Assembly: GCF_000226565.1 (NCBI RefSeq)
Contig: NC_016041.1
Span: forward strand, 2,914,001 to 2,978,000
DNA: 64,000 bases
Direction of reading: 5' to 3'
Source: Glaciecola nitratireducens FR1064
Lineage (GTDB): Bacteria; Pseudomonadota; Gammaproteobacteria; Enterobacterales; Alteromonadaceae
Below are positions 46,206-55,050 of the stretch, in pieces. A program made the translations under genes and the position numbers. Below the pieces are notes generated by a model that saw nothing but the letters and a program-made list of their open reading frames with translations, ran no database searches and had not been told where the DNA came from. Position 1 is the first letter of the stretch. Each line of letters begins with the position of its first letter.

Positions 46206-47021
46206 TCAAGAGGCTGTCTTTCCAGTTTCTTTTACTTCAATTCTTCGCATCGCGCGCTGTAACTTCACATCGCGTTTGTTGATGTCTAATAAGGTACTTT
46301 CAACAAAACCCAAGTGTTTGTTGCTTGCTTTACGAGCTGCTTCAGGGTCTTGCGAACTGATGGCCTGCACAATGGCATGGCGTTGCTCACGTATTTGCAC
46401 TTCTACATCAGCGCCAGCACGCAGCATTTCTAAATTTCGTTTAATATTTTCAACTAGCATGCCTCGCATACTGCGCATTACGTGCAAAAGCACCATATTG
46501 TGAGCAGCTTTTGCCATAGTTAGATAAAACTCTACTAGTGCTTCAGCTTCTTGCTCGGGATTATCATTGGCTTGGCTTGAGCCAAGTTTTGCCGCGTTCA
46601 CGTTTGAGTGCTGCAAACTAGGGAGGCTGTTTAGAGCGTTGTTCAAGGCCTGGTAATCTTCTGGCTGGCCTCGCAGAGCTGCGTAATATGCCGCCATCCC
46701 TTCCAGCGCATGCCTAAACTCGAGTAAATCGAACTGCGTTTCTGGCCGAGATGCAACAAGCGCTAATAAAGGATCGGTCATTTTAGCGCTAAGGTTTTGG
46801 GTAATAAACGTGCCCCCCCCTTGCTTGCGCTCAATCAAGCCTTTCGCTTGCAAGTTTTGAATGGCTTCACGCAATGAAGGGCGTGAAACTTGAAATTTTT
46901 CGGCTAGCAATCGCTCAGGTAAAAGCTTTTCGCCAGCAACAAGTGTCCCGTCCAAAACCATGGACTCCAGACGTTCTGTGATGACGTCAGACAACTTTTG
47001 GTGCTTAATACTTGCGTGCAC
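46206..47021 (-). CDS. pdhR: Pyruvate dehydrogenase complex repressor (GntR family)
   Basis: The 271-residue regulator has an N-terminal GntR winged helix (GEKLLPERLLAEKFQVSRPS) and a C-terminal all-helical FCD effector domain (about 90-245). It is known to repress the pdh operon until pyruvate binds. The start is GTG 47021 with AGGG nine bases upstream. It is the first gene of the operon, and a PdhR-type box lies about 105 bp upstream. Confidence 0.93.
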   Translation of the reverse strand: MHASIKHQKLSDVITERLESMVLDGTLVAGEKLLPERLLAEKFQVSRPSLREAIQNLQAKGLIERKQGGGTFITQNLSAKMTDPLLALVASRPETQFDLLEFRHALEGMAAYYAALRGQPEDYQALNNALNSLPSLQHSNVNAAKLGSSQANDNPEQEAEALVEFYLTMAKAAHNMVLLHVMRSMRGMLVENIKRNLEMLRAGADVEVQIREQRHAIVQAISSQDPEAARKASNKHLGFVESTLLDINKRDVKLQRAMRRIEVKETGKTAS

Positions 47022-47124
47022 TTCTATGCCCTACCTTTATATGCGTTTTTGCTACGTTGAACGGACTACTATTTATTGCTCAACTTGTTAACAAAACTGT
47101 GTGATTCGCTCGCCATTTAGAGCA

Positions 47125-47139
47125 AATGGTAATACCAAT
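47125..47139. promoter_or_regulatory. PdhR operator
   Basis: AATGGTAATACCAAT matches the PdhR consensus ATTGGTNNNACCAAT with one change. It stands upstream of pdhR, where autoregulation is expected. Confidence 0.7.
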
Positions 47140-47275
47140 TAACCAAACTAGTGTAAGCAACTTTTATCCATTCGACAAGCCCTGTCTTTATCAAGGTAGT
47201 AGAGCTCAGCTTAAATTGCTAATGAATTAAGAATGATTGAAGGGATATATGCACGAAGATGCATCGAATAAAAGC

Positions 47276-47306
47276 TAGGCAGCCCTTTATTGATAAAGGC
47301 TGCCTA
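47276..47306 (-). terminator. Terminator of ampE
   Basis: A nearly perfect inverted repeat (TAGGCAGCC...GGCTGCCTA) lies 38 bp past the ampE stop. The T-tract is weak on the minus strand (TAGCTTTTATT). Confidence 0.6.
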
Positions 47307-47343
47307 TTTTGAAAAGAAATATTTACGCTTGCTCAAGAAAGAT

Positions 47344-48225
47344 TTAGGCAACTGCTCCGACCATAGTCAGCACTGACACGCCGACGAGGATAAATAGTAC
47401 ATTGCGCTTTGCCAATCTCACTAACATACACGGTTCGTCAATGCAGTTTTGTTGATCTGCCTCTACCTCTTCGGCAGCAACGGCAACATTATTTAATATT
47501 GTTTTTGCACTAGATGTTGTATCCACTAACGCAGGCAACCAATAGGTGAGTGCTCTTGAAAAATGACCGACTACCATAAAGCCAAAGGTTGTTAAGCGCA
47601 CGGGAACCCAATCAATCACATGCATTATTTTATCAATGGACAGTTCACCATTTTCATCTGTGCATTCACCCATCACTTCGTCTTTAACCTCTTCAGGGTT
47701 GTTGTCGTTAGCGGCCATTCTATGTGTAAACAACTGTAGCTCTTTGGCTATTGAATAAATGATGACACCAGGAACGCCCAGCAGCACAAAAGCAATGATA
47801 ACGGCGGCATACTGTCGGTAATTAATAAACACCAACTGCTGACCTACTTTGTCTAGGTCTCCGCTTTCATTGCCGAATGCAACACTGTGCAAAGAACAGG
47901 CTTCAAAATCCTTACGCTCTGCAGCTTGTAAATAAAACTTATAATTTTTACGGGTAATCGGGCAGCCTAAACACACCCAAAGTACAACAAGCTGCAGCGC
48001 AAATGTGAGCAATCCATTGTCAACCGCCTGCTCAATACCCCAAACCAAAAGCGCTGGTAAAAATATGATAAGCAATAAAGAAAACATAGACGCAGTATCG
48101 CTGAACCAATGACGGCCCTGTAAAAATTTAATGTATTTGCCAACCAGTGCATGAACATGCCACTCGGGTGCTTTTGATGTGACGCGCTCTAAGGCCATTA
48201 CAATTAATAGTGAGATAAGAGTCAT
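47344..48225 (-). CDS. ampE: AmpE family inner-membrane protein
   Basis: The 293-residue membrane protein starts MTLISLLIVMALERV. It has four or five helices (about 1-12, 48-72, 75-92, 140-160 and the C-terminus) and the family block FSLLLIIFLPALLVWG. AAGGAAG lies 6 nt before ATG 48225, which fixes the start; a frame upstream to 48276 is rejected. AmpE was described with AmpD as part of beta-lactamase signalling, but its mechanism is unknown. ampD, its usual upstream partner, is missing from the 180-bp gap before nadC. Confidence 0.88.
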   Translation of the reverse strand: MTLISLLIVMALERVTSKAPEWHVHALVGKYIKFLQGRHWFSDTASMFSLLLIIFLPALLVWGIEQAVDNGLLTFALQLVVLWVCLGCPITRKNYKFYLQAAERKDFEACSLHSVAFGNESGDLDKVGQQLVFINYRQYAAVIIAFVLLGVPGVIIYSIAKELQLFTHRMAANDNNPEEVKDEVMGECTDENGELSIDKIMHVIDWVPVRLTTFGFMVVGHFSRALTYWLPALVDTTSSAKTILNNVAVAAEEVEADQQNCIDEPCMLVRLAKRNVLFILVGVSVLTMVGAVA

Positions 48226-48405
48226 AAATCTTCCTTTATATAAGAAACTGCGCAAAGTATATGAGCGACAACGCAAAGTGCAAAGCTATTTCACTGACGA
48301 CTGCGATTGTTAGCCTAACCCAAGTCTAGTTGAATTTCAGTTTCAATGATGTACATAAAACAGTAAACTTCCCCCATTAATCCCTTTTGTAACATCTTAA
48401 AATAA

Positions 48406-49275
48406 GTGTCCCTTATCATGCCGCTCATCAATCAATATCAATTAAATATCCCAAAGCAAGTCGAAGATGCATTATTAGAAGACCTCGGAGGGCACATATC
48501 GATAGAAAACGATATTACTGCCATGCTGATTGACGCCGACGCAACGATGTCAGCGAAAATAATCACACGTGAGAACTGTGTTTTGTGTGGCCAAGCATGG
48601 GGAGATGAAGTTTTTGCGCAAATTAACCCGGACGTTATGCTTGATTGGCAATGCAAGGATGGCGATAAGCTGAATGCAAACGACACAATTGTTTATATCC
48701 AAGGCAATGCAAGAGCAATATTAACCGCCGAACGCTCAGCACTAAATTTTCTGCAAACCCTAAGCGGCACCGCAACGACCACAGCAAGCTATGTCAAATA
48801 CCTGAAAAACACAAAAACAAAGCTTCTTGATACTCGCAAAACCATACCAGGCCTGCGTCAAGCACAAAAGTATGCGGTTGCATGCGCTCAAGGTATGAAT
48901 CATAGAATGGGTTTATACGATGCTTTTTTAATTAAAGAAAACCACATTGAAGCCTGTGGAGGCATTAAAAATGCGGTCTCCAAGGCAAAACTGATGCACC
49001 CAAACTTACCTATTGAAGTGGAAGTTGAGAATTTGCAAGAACTAAATGAAGCAATAAATTCGGGTGTCAACATCATAATGTTGGATAATTTTAGTACAAA
49101 ACTGATCGAAGAAGCAGTCGTCATTAATGCAGGAAAGTGTAAGCTAGAAGTGTCTGGCAATATTACCTTTGACAGGCTGCAAGAATTGGCCACAACAGGC
49201 GTGGATTATATCTCTTCAGGCGCATTGACTAAACATGTAACAGCTATAGATTTGTCTCTTATTACGGTTAGTTAA
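48406..49275 (+). CDS. nadC: Nicotinate-nucleotide pyrophosphorylase (quinolinate phosphoribosyltransferase)
   Basis: The 289-residue enzyme converts quinolinate and PRPP to nicotinate mononucleotide in NAD synthesis. Motifs are ALLEDLGGHISIENDITA, LLDTRKTIPGLRQAQKYAVACAQG, HRMGLYDAFLIKENHI, VEVEVENLQE and the C-terminal YISSGALTKH. The frame opens with GTG 48406; an ATG at 48418 is an alternative start. It is divergent from ampE and upstream of the pilin genes, as in related genomes. Confidence 0.95.
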   Translation: MSLIMPLINQYQLNIPKQVEDALLEDLGGHISIENDITAMLIDADATMSAKIITRENCVLCGQAWGDEVFAQINPDVMLDWQCKDGDKLNANDTIVYIQGNARAILTAERSALNFLQTLSGTATTTASYVKYLKNTKTKLLDTRKTIPGLRQAQKYAVACAQGMNHRMGLYDAFLIKENHIEACGGIKNAVSKAKLMHPNLPIEVEVENLQELNEAINSGVNIIMLDNFSTKLIEEAVVINAGKCKLEVSGNITFDRLQELATTGVDYISSGALTKHVTAIDLSLITVS

Positions 49276-49399
49276 GCCACCTCGACATAGCCATAATTCG
49301 CCCTTAGGTATGATTGGATGTGTCGAAACCAACACTTGAGTATGCGCCTGCATACTTCACAAACTCAACTCTCCTCTTATACTTGGTCTCGAGGTTAAG

Positions 49400-49427
49400 A
49401 GGTAAGCACTACCGCACTTACCTTTTT
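49400..49427 (+). terminator. Terminator-like hairpin between nadC and pilA
   Basis: AGGTAAG (49400-49406) pairs with CTTACCT (49417-49423), followed by a short T run. It separates nadC from pilA transcription. Confidence 0.6.
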
Positions 49428-49482
49428 AACTTACTTTAAATCAAATATTTTAAAACGCGTTGACCACGCACGGAGAGACAAC

Positions 49483-49947
49483 ATGAAAAATTCAGCTCAA
49501 AAAGGCTTTACATTAATCGAACTAATGATCGTTGTTGCGATTATCGGTATTCTTGCTGCAATTGCTTTACCTGCTTATCAGGGTTATACGCAGAAAGCGA
49601 AATTTACTGAAGTTACCAATGCGACAGCGGCGGCTAAAACGGCCGTTGAGGTGTGTGTGCAGTTATCTAGTGGCGCAACACAAGCTTTGCGCCTAGCTGG
49701 CTGTAATGAAGGTACCAACGGTATTCCAGCTCTTGTAGCTGTTGGAACTGGCGTAACAGGAACAGCTGCTAATGCAGCCACTGAAAGAGTTGTTGGTCTT
49801 AGTACTGCGCTTGGTGTAATAACGGCTACAGCTCCACCAGTAATGGGAATTCCAGGCGCTGGCACTTACGTTCTTACTCCAACTGTTAACGTAGCCACCG
49901 GTGCTGTTTCTTGGGGTGCAGTGTGTGACCCAACAACAATTTGCTAA
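49483..49947 (+). CDS. pilA: Type IV major pilin
   Basis: The 154-residue prepilin has an 8-residue leader cut by PilD at KG|F, giving a mature N-terminus [20 protein letters not shown] with the conserved Glu5. A C-terminal cysteine pair (Cys148 and Cys154, AVCDPTTIC) forms the D-loop disulfide; another pair lies in VEVCVQLSS and AGCNEG. The mature part is rich in Ala, Thr and Gly. GGAGAGA precedes the start. It has its own terminator, so it is probably transcribed alone and strongly. Confidence 0.96.
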   Translation: MKNSAQKGFTLIELMIVVAIIGILAAIALPAYQGYTQKAKFTEVTNATAAAKTAVEVCVQLSSGATQALRLAGCNEGTNGIPALVAVGTGVTGTAANAATERVVGLSTALGVITATAPPVMGIPGAGTYVLTPTVNVATGAVSWGAVCDPTTIC

Positions 49948-49972
49948 GACTTCCATAGTGATATAGATAATC

Positions 49973-50000
49973 AAAGCCCAGTCTAACTCTGGGCTTTTTG
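49973..50000 (+). terminator. Terminator of pilA
   Basis: A 9-bp stem (AAAGCCCAG 49973-49981 with CTGGGCTTT 49989-49997) is followed by further T. It lies 26 bp past the pilA stop. Confidence 0.88.
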
Positions 50001-50029
50001 TTCTCTGACAGCAAAAATGAGTTAATACA

Positions 50030-51238
50030 ATGGCAAAAACAGCAGAAACATATACTTGGTCAGGCACATCAAAAACCGGCCGGGCAGGCAAAGGTGAAAT
50101 CACTGCAGGTTCTTTGCAAGAAGCAAAAAACTTATTACGTCGACAAGGTGTATCTGCAACTAAAGTTAAAAAATTAGCAAAACCTTTATTTGGCAGAAAA
50201 GATAAAGTTGTTGCACAAGATATTGCAGTATTATCCCGTCAGCTAGCAACCATGCTTGGCGCAGGTGTTACTCTAATTCAAAGTTTAGAAATGATTGGTT
50301 CTGGACATTCAAAAATGTCGATGCGCGACTTATTGGGCGAAATCACCAATGAAGTAAAATCAGGTAACCCACTTTCATCAGCCTTGCGCAAACATCCTGA
50401 CAAATTTGATGACCTCTATTGTGACCTCGTTGAAACAGGCGAGCAGTCGGGTGCACTAGAAACTATTTATGATCGTATCGCCCTGTATAAAGAAAAAGCA
50501 GAAGCGTTAAAATCGAAAATCAAGAAAGCCATGTTTTACCCCATCGCGGTATTAGTGGTTGCTTTCATTGTAACGACAATCCTCTTAGTATTCGTTGTAC
50601 CACAGTTTGAAGAAATCTTTGCTGGCTTTGGCGCCGAACTCCCGGTTTTCACACAGTTCGTTATTGGCCTGTCTAACGGCATGCAGAACTATGGCCCGTT
50701 TATTGGTGTAGGTGTGTTCATTGCCGCCATACTGTTTAAAAAGGCGCACGGAAAATCGCTTGCCCTGCGTGACAGCGTTGACAAAAAGATCCTAAAAATT
50801 CCAGTCATTGGTGATATTTTGAAAAAAGCCGCTGTTGCGCGCTTTACCAGAACGCTTTCGACAACCTTTGCAGCTGGTGTTCCGCTAATCGCAGCTCTTG
50901 ACTCCGCAGCAGGCGCATCTGGTAACGCTGTCTTCCGCAATGCCATTTTGTTCGTCAAGAAAGAAGTTGCCGGCGGCTTGCAAATGAACGTTGCAATGCG
51001 CGCTACTAATATCTTCCCGCCCATGGTCACGCAAATGATCGCGATAGGCGAAGAGTCAGGCTCTGTAGACAGCATGCTAGAAAAAATAGCAACTATCTAT
51101 GAGGCCGAGGTTGACGATATGGTAGACGGTTTAACTAGCTTACTCGAGCCAATGATCATGGCCGTGTTGGGTGTGGTTATCGGTGGCTTAATTGTAGCCA
51201 TGTACTTGCCTATCTTCGAAATGGGTAATGTGGTGTAA
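50030..51238 (+). CDS. pilC: Type IV pilus inner-membrane platform protein
   Basis: The 402-residue GspF/PilC protein anchors the pilus motor to the inner membrane. It has two GspF domains, each starting VLSRQLATMLGAGVTLIQSLE or FTRTLSTTFAAGVPLIAALD, and three membrane helices (about 170-195, 220-240 and near 375). It normally follows pilB, the assembly ATPase. Here pilB is not present between pilA and pilC, and the gene begins 82 bp after pilA. The ribosome binding site is weak. Confidence 0.95.
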   Translation: MAKTAETYTWSGTSKTGRAGKGEITAGSLQEAKNLLRRQGVSATKVKKLAKPLFGRKDKVVAQDIAVLSRQLATMLGAGVTLIQSLEMIGSGHSKMSMRDLLGEITNEVKSGNPLSSALRKHPDKFDDLYCDLVETGEQSGALETIYDRIALYKEKAEALKSKIKKAMFYPIAVLVVAFIVTTILLVFVVPQFEEIFAGFGAELPVFTQFVIGLSNGMQNYGPFIGVGVFIAAILFKKAHGKSLALRDSVDKKILKIPVIGDILKKAAVARFTRTLSTTFAAGVPLIAALDSAAGASGNAVFRNAILFVKKEVAGGLQMNVAMRATNIFPPMVTQMIAIGEESGSVDSMLEKIATIYEAEVDDMVDGLTSLLEPMIMAVLGVVIGGLIVAMYLPIFEMGNVV

Positions 51239-51253
51239 CATCAATTCACGTTT

Positions 51254-51280
51254 AAAAAGCCAGCTTTACGCTGGCTTTTT
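51254..51280 (+). terminator. Terminator of pilC
   Basis: A perfect 11-bp stem (AAAAAGCCAGC with GCTGGCTTTTT) with a 5-nt loop lies 15 bp after the pilC stop. Confidence 0.92.
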
Positions 51281-51460
51281 ATTGTTTGCTGATACCTAGG
51301 CATTTGCTATGTCATTCACCAAGTTATTTATTTTTGTACGTTTTGCGTCATAGTTAGCAAAAACACTGCTTGGATAAAAGCCATAGCCTTTTATTCAGCA
51401 AGCCGATAGCATAATATAAACCCAAGAATCAGCACAATCTTAAAGGCAAAAGTCACTCAA

Positions 51461-52336
51461 ATGGAAAATATTGCGTTGTTTGAATTATTAGCAGCATCCC
51501 CACTGGCATTTGTCATCACTACTTTCTGTATTAGTTTATTAGTAGGCAGTTTTCTTAACGTGGTTATCTATCGCTTACCGATAATGATGGAACGCGAGTG
51601 GCAGCGTGATATTGAGCAATTTCAGAATCCAGATAAAGAACTTCCTCCCGCACCCACGTTTAATTTAGTGAAGCCGGATTCAACTTGCCCTAATTGCCAA
51701 CATAAAATTAGAGCATGGGAGAATATTCCCGTTATTAGCTGGCTGATGCTGGGACGCAAATGCAGTGGTTGTGCTAATCCTATCTCAGCACGCTACCCTG
51801 CCGTTGAGCTACTAACCGCCGTCATGTCTGCTGTCGTTGCTTATCAATTAGGCTTTGGTTTAACCGGCGCTGCATTCATTTTAGGAACTTGGCTGCTTGT
51901 AGCAATGACCTTTATCGACCTAGATAAAATGTTGCTGCCTGATTCTCTCACGCTACTATTGCTGTGGATTGGACTAGGTATTAGCTGCTTCGAGAGCACA
52001 ATCTCACCCATTGACTCCATCATCGGCGCAATAATCGGCTACTTAATCTTATGGTCAATCTACTGGGCTTTCAAACTGCTTACGGGCAAAGAAGGCATGG
52101 GCTATGGCGACTTTAAGCTGCTTGCTGCTCTGGGCGCTTGGGTGGGCTGGCAGCACTTGCCGATTATTATATTGCTATCATCAGTAGTAGGTGCCGTTGT
52201 CGGCATCACCCTAATGTTTATTAAGAAAAAAGACAGCGACTTAGCCATTCCTTTCGGACCATACTTAGCTGCTGCAGGTTGGTTAACAATGCTGTATGGT
52301 GACCTTATTGCCGACTGGTATTTATCCACGCTATGA
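51461..52336 (+). CDS. pilD: Prepilin peptidase / N-methyltransferase
   Basis: The 291-residue polytopic membrane enzyme cleaves prepilins and methylates the new N-terminal Phe. The cytoplasmic loop has two CxxC pairs (Cys76/79 and Cys101/104) that bind zinc. The catalytic aspartates are in FIDLDK (Asp153) and GYGDFK (Asp217). About eight helices are predicted. Its stop overlaps the coaE start (ATGA), so the two are translationally coupled. Confidence 0.97.
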   Translation: MENIALFELLAASPLAFVITTFCISLLVGSFLNVVIYRLPIMMEREWQRDIEQFQNPDKELPPAPTFNLVKPDSTCPNCQHKIRAWENIPVISWLMLGRKCSGCANPISARYPAVELLTAVMSAVVAYQLGFGLTGAAFILGTWLLVAMTFIDLDKMLLPDSLTLLLLWIGLGISCFESTISPIDSIIGAIIGYLILWSIYWAFKLLTGKEGMGYGDFKLLAALGAWVGWQHLPIIILLSSVVGAVVGITLMFIKKKDSDLAIPFGPYLAAAGWLTMLYGDLIADWYLSTL

Positions 52337-52941
52337 GCAAATTAGTTATCGGCCTCACTGGCGGTATTGCCTCGGGTAAAACCACCGTAAGTGACCTGTT
52401 TGCAAAACTAGGCATCGACATTATTGACGCCGACGTCATTGCTCGAGAAGTGGTTGCCAAGGGTACTCCAGGCTTAGCCGCTATTGTCGAAAAATTTGGC
52501 GATAACATTCTGACCCCTGATTTAGAGCTCGACAGGCAAAAGCTTCGCACTATCGTTTTCTCAGACAATGCGAAAAAAGACTGGCTCAACGCCCTACTGC
52601 ACCCACTTATTCGCGAACAAATGCAGCTACAAACTGCAAGTGCCACATCCCCCTATTGTATTCTCAGTGTTCCACTGCTGGTTGAAAACAAGCTCAACGC
52701 CATGGTTTCTCGCACGCTAGTGGTAGATATCGATGAAGCAAGCCAAATAAAGCGAGCGGTTGCCAGAGATAACAGTGAGCAAGCGATTATTGAGAGCATC
52801 ATTGCATCGCAAGCCTCCCGAACGCAAAGGTTGGCCGCCGCTGACGATGTGATAGTAAACAACAAAGACCTAGAGTGGCTCAGCGCACAAGTACAGGATT
52901 TACATCAAATGTACCTAAACATTGTGAACAAAAACCTGTAA
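52333..52941 (+). CDS. coaE: Dephospho-CoA kinase
   Basis: The 202-residue enzyme catalyses the last step of coenzyme A synthesis. The P-loop is GLTGGIASGKTT at about residues 6-17, followed by DADVIAREVV (substrate Asp) and the lid and C-terminal helices. It overlaps pilD by four bases and precedes zapD, the usual order. Confidence 0.97.
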   Translation: MSKLVIGLTGGIASGKTTVSDLFAKLGIDIIDADVIAREVVAKGTPGLAAIVEKFGDNILTPDLELDRQKLRTIVFSDNAKKDWLNALLHPLIREQMQLQTASATSPYCILSVPLLVENKLNAMVSRTLVVDIDEASQIKRAVARDNSEQAIIESIIASQASRTQRLAAADDVIVNNKDLEWLSAQVQDLHQMYLNIVNKNL

Positions 52942-53006
52942 ACTGTGTCGAAGGGTTTACGCCAGTTATAACGATTACTATCCAAATCAACCAAAAGGAG
53001 CGCTGA

Positions 53007-53759
53007 ATGCCAATCGCAGTCTACGAATTTCCGCTTTGCGAAAAAGTGAGAAACTATTTGCGATTAGAACAGCTTTTTAAACAACTGGATCACACCGCAA
53101 CATTCGATAGTGAATTTGAATGCCTGCATTTTTTTGATGTGTTGTTTACCTTAATGGACTTACTCGAACGATTGGATGTGCGTACTGACTTCATTCGTGA
53201 CATCGACGTGCATGAAAAAAATCTAGTGCACTGGTCTACCCATCCAAACATCGACGCCTCAGCGCTGGAGGATGCGCTAAAAACTTTACATCGTCTGTTG
53301 TCTGATCTTAAGCGCACTAACAAACTCGGCTCTAGCTTAAAAGACGATCGCTTTCTTGGCAGTATTCGTCAGCGTTTTTCGATCCCCGGTGGTGCAACCA
53401 GCTTTGATTTACCGCATTTATTTTGTTGGCTAAAGCAGGCCAAAGACGTGCGCAACAAAGACATTACGATGTGGGTAAACCAGTTAGCATTGGTACGTGA
53501 AAACATTACCTTATTGATGCAATATTTGCGTGAACGCGGGCGCTATGAAGAGGTTGTCGGTACCAATGGCTTCTATCAAGGTGTGGTCACTGATAAAATT
53601 GATCTTATCCGAGTGCGTTGCTCTAACAGTCAAGGTTACTTCCCTGTACTGAGCGGCAACAAGTATCGATACGGTATTCGCTTTATGCAGCTCGTCGCTG
53701 ATGAGGGTTCTGCAGGCGGCGTACCAGGCGATATCAAGTTTGACATTGCGTGTTGCTAG
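53007..53759 (+). CDS. zapD: Cell division protein ZapD (YacF)
   Basis: The 250-residue cytosolic protein bundles FtsZ filaments. It has the helical N-terminal domain (LRLEQLFKQL) and the beta-barrel domain with YFPVLSGNKYRYGIRFMQ. AAAAGGAG precedes the ATG. It lies between coaE and yacG, the standard neighbours. Confidence 0.95.
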   Translation: MPIAVYEFPLCEKVRNYLRLEQLFKQLDHTATFDSEFECLHFFDVLFTLMDLLERLDVRTDFIRDIDVHEKNLVHWSTHPNIDASALEDALKTLHRLLSDLKRTNKLGSSLKDDRFLGSIRQRFSIPGGATSFDLPHLFCWLKQAKDVRNKDITMWVNQLALVRENITLLMQYLRERGRYEEVVGTNGFYQGVVTDKIDLIRVRCSNSQGYFPVLSGNKYRYGIRFMQLVADEGSAGGVPGDIKFDIACC

Positions 53760-53795
53760 ACTATCTTCAACCCATTAACAAAATAGCCAAAGAAT

Positions 53796-54035
53796 ATGAA
53801 AGTAAATTGCCCTACCTGTAAAAAAGAAGTCGAATGGACAACGGAAAACCAGTTTAGACCCTTTTGTACCAAACGATGCCAATTGATTGACTTAGGCCAA
53901 TGGGCCAACGAAGAAAACGCGATCCCCTCTGGCGCAAATAAAGATGCAGAAACCTCTGTACCCGATATGAATATTGATATAGAAGATATTGAGGCTTTGC
54001 TAGCACAGCAAGAGCAGGATTTTTTCAAAAACTAG
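53796..54035 (+). CDS. yacG: DNA gyrase inhibitor / zinc protein YacG
   Basis: The 79-residue protein has a zinc finger of Cys5, Cys8, Cys24 and Cys28 (CPTC and FCTKRC), followed by [11 protein letters not shown], typical of YacG, which binds GyrB. The acidic C-terminal tail ([16 protein letters not shown]) is longer than in Escherichia coli. It follows zapD by 36 bp. Confidence 0.95.
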   Translation: MKVNCPTCKKEVEWTTENQFRPFCTKRCQLIDLGQWANEENAIPSGANKDAETSVPDMNIDIEDIEALLAQQEQDFFKN

Positions 54036-54150
54036 GGTGTTTTTATGGCTTGCGCCCTGCACCTAGTTCACAAAACAGTTCTCTTTAGTATTAGACCAAT
54101 TCAGCAAAATACCATTTTTAGCCTACTTATTTAAAAAGGTGAACCACGCG

Positions 54151-55050
54151 ATGTCAGAACATATTGAAATACATAAAATCTTAATTACCGCTGGTACCCA
54201 TGGTAATGAAATGTCTGGTATTGAGTACCTTAGAAACTTGCTGTCGAATAAAAAAATACGCGCGCAACTGCTGGGTCAAGAAAGTGATATTGGCATTGAA
54301 TTAGCCTTAGTAAACAAACTCGCGATTCAAAGACGTGCTCGCTACGTTGAAGAGGATTTAAATCGCCAATTTAGCCAAGAAAAATTAAGCGCGCTATCGG
54401 GCGAAAACTTGGAACACCAACTAGCTATCGAATTTAACTTGGCTTATGGTCCAAAGTACGAGCCCACCAGAGACCTTGTTATCGATATTCACAATACCAC
54501 TAGTAACATGGGCCCAACCTTAATTATTTTGGAATCTGACGAATTTCATCAGCAGATGGCAAGGTACGTTAAGACCAACATGCCTGAAGCCATCATTCTA
54601 ATTGAAGACCACATTCCGTATAAACAACATCCTTATTTATGCAGCATCGGTAAGAAAGGGCTCATGATTGAAATAGGACCACAGCCACAAGGCGTGCTGC
54701 GCCCTGCTGCTTATTTGCAAACAGAAAAAATGACCAAGCTTGTCGTTGCTTTTTGTGACCTTTGGAACAAGCAAATGCTTGGTCAATTAGATGCGGTTGA
54801 TGCTTTTCGTTTAACTGAAGAAGTCTATTTCCCTTTAAGCTCTGAGGGAGAAAAGTTAGCGATGATCCATCCAAGTTTGCAAAATAATGATTTCATAGTG
54901 TTAAATAAAGGCCAGCCTACATTTTTAAGCTTTGAAGGCGACACTCTCGTCTGGGAAGGTGAGGACAACATATACCCGCACTTTATTGGCGAGTCTGCTT
55001 ATTATCATCTGAATATTGCCTTTGCGTTAGCGCGTAAGACCGTTATTTAA
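54151..55050 (+). CDS. Aspartoacylase (succinylglutamate desuccinylase/aspartoacylase family)
   Basis: The 299-residue zinc hydrolase has ITAGTHGNEMSG (zinc ligands His17 and Glu20), YVEEDLNRQF, DIHNTTSNMG (third zinc ligand) and IEIGPQPQGVLR. These blocks favour aspartoacylase, which hydrolyses N-acetylaspartate, over AstE or other deacylases. ATG 54151 is chosen because AAAGGTG lies 8 nt upstream; the GTG at 54139 is part of that site. It ends four bases inside the convergent TetR gene. Confidence 0.85.
   Translation: MSEHIEIHKILITAGTHGNEMSGIEYLRNLLSNKKIRAQLLGQESDIGIELALVNKLAIQRRARYVEEDLNRQFSQEKLSALSGENLEHQLAIEFNLAYGPKYEPTRDLVIDIHNTTSNMGPTLIILESDEFHQQMARYVKTNMPEAIILIEDHIPYKQHPYLCSIGKKGLMIEIGPQPQGVLRPAAYLQTEKMTKLVVAFCDLWNKQMLGQLDAVDAFRLTEEVYFPLSSEGEKLAMIHPSLQNNDFIVLNKGQPTFLSFEGDTLVWEGEDNIYPHFIGESAYYHLNIAFALARKTVI

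Noticed and set aside
49276-49482. Sigma-54 promoter for pilA
   Set aside because: No TGGCAC-N5-TTGC-type match was seen upstream of the start.
50017-50025. ATG-AGT-TAA mini-frame as a pilB remnant
   Set aside because: Too short to carry any evidence of origin; mentioned only in the pilB finding.
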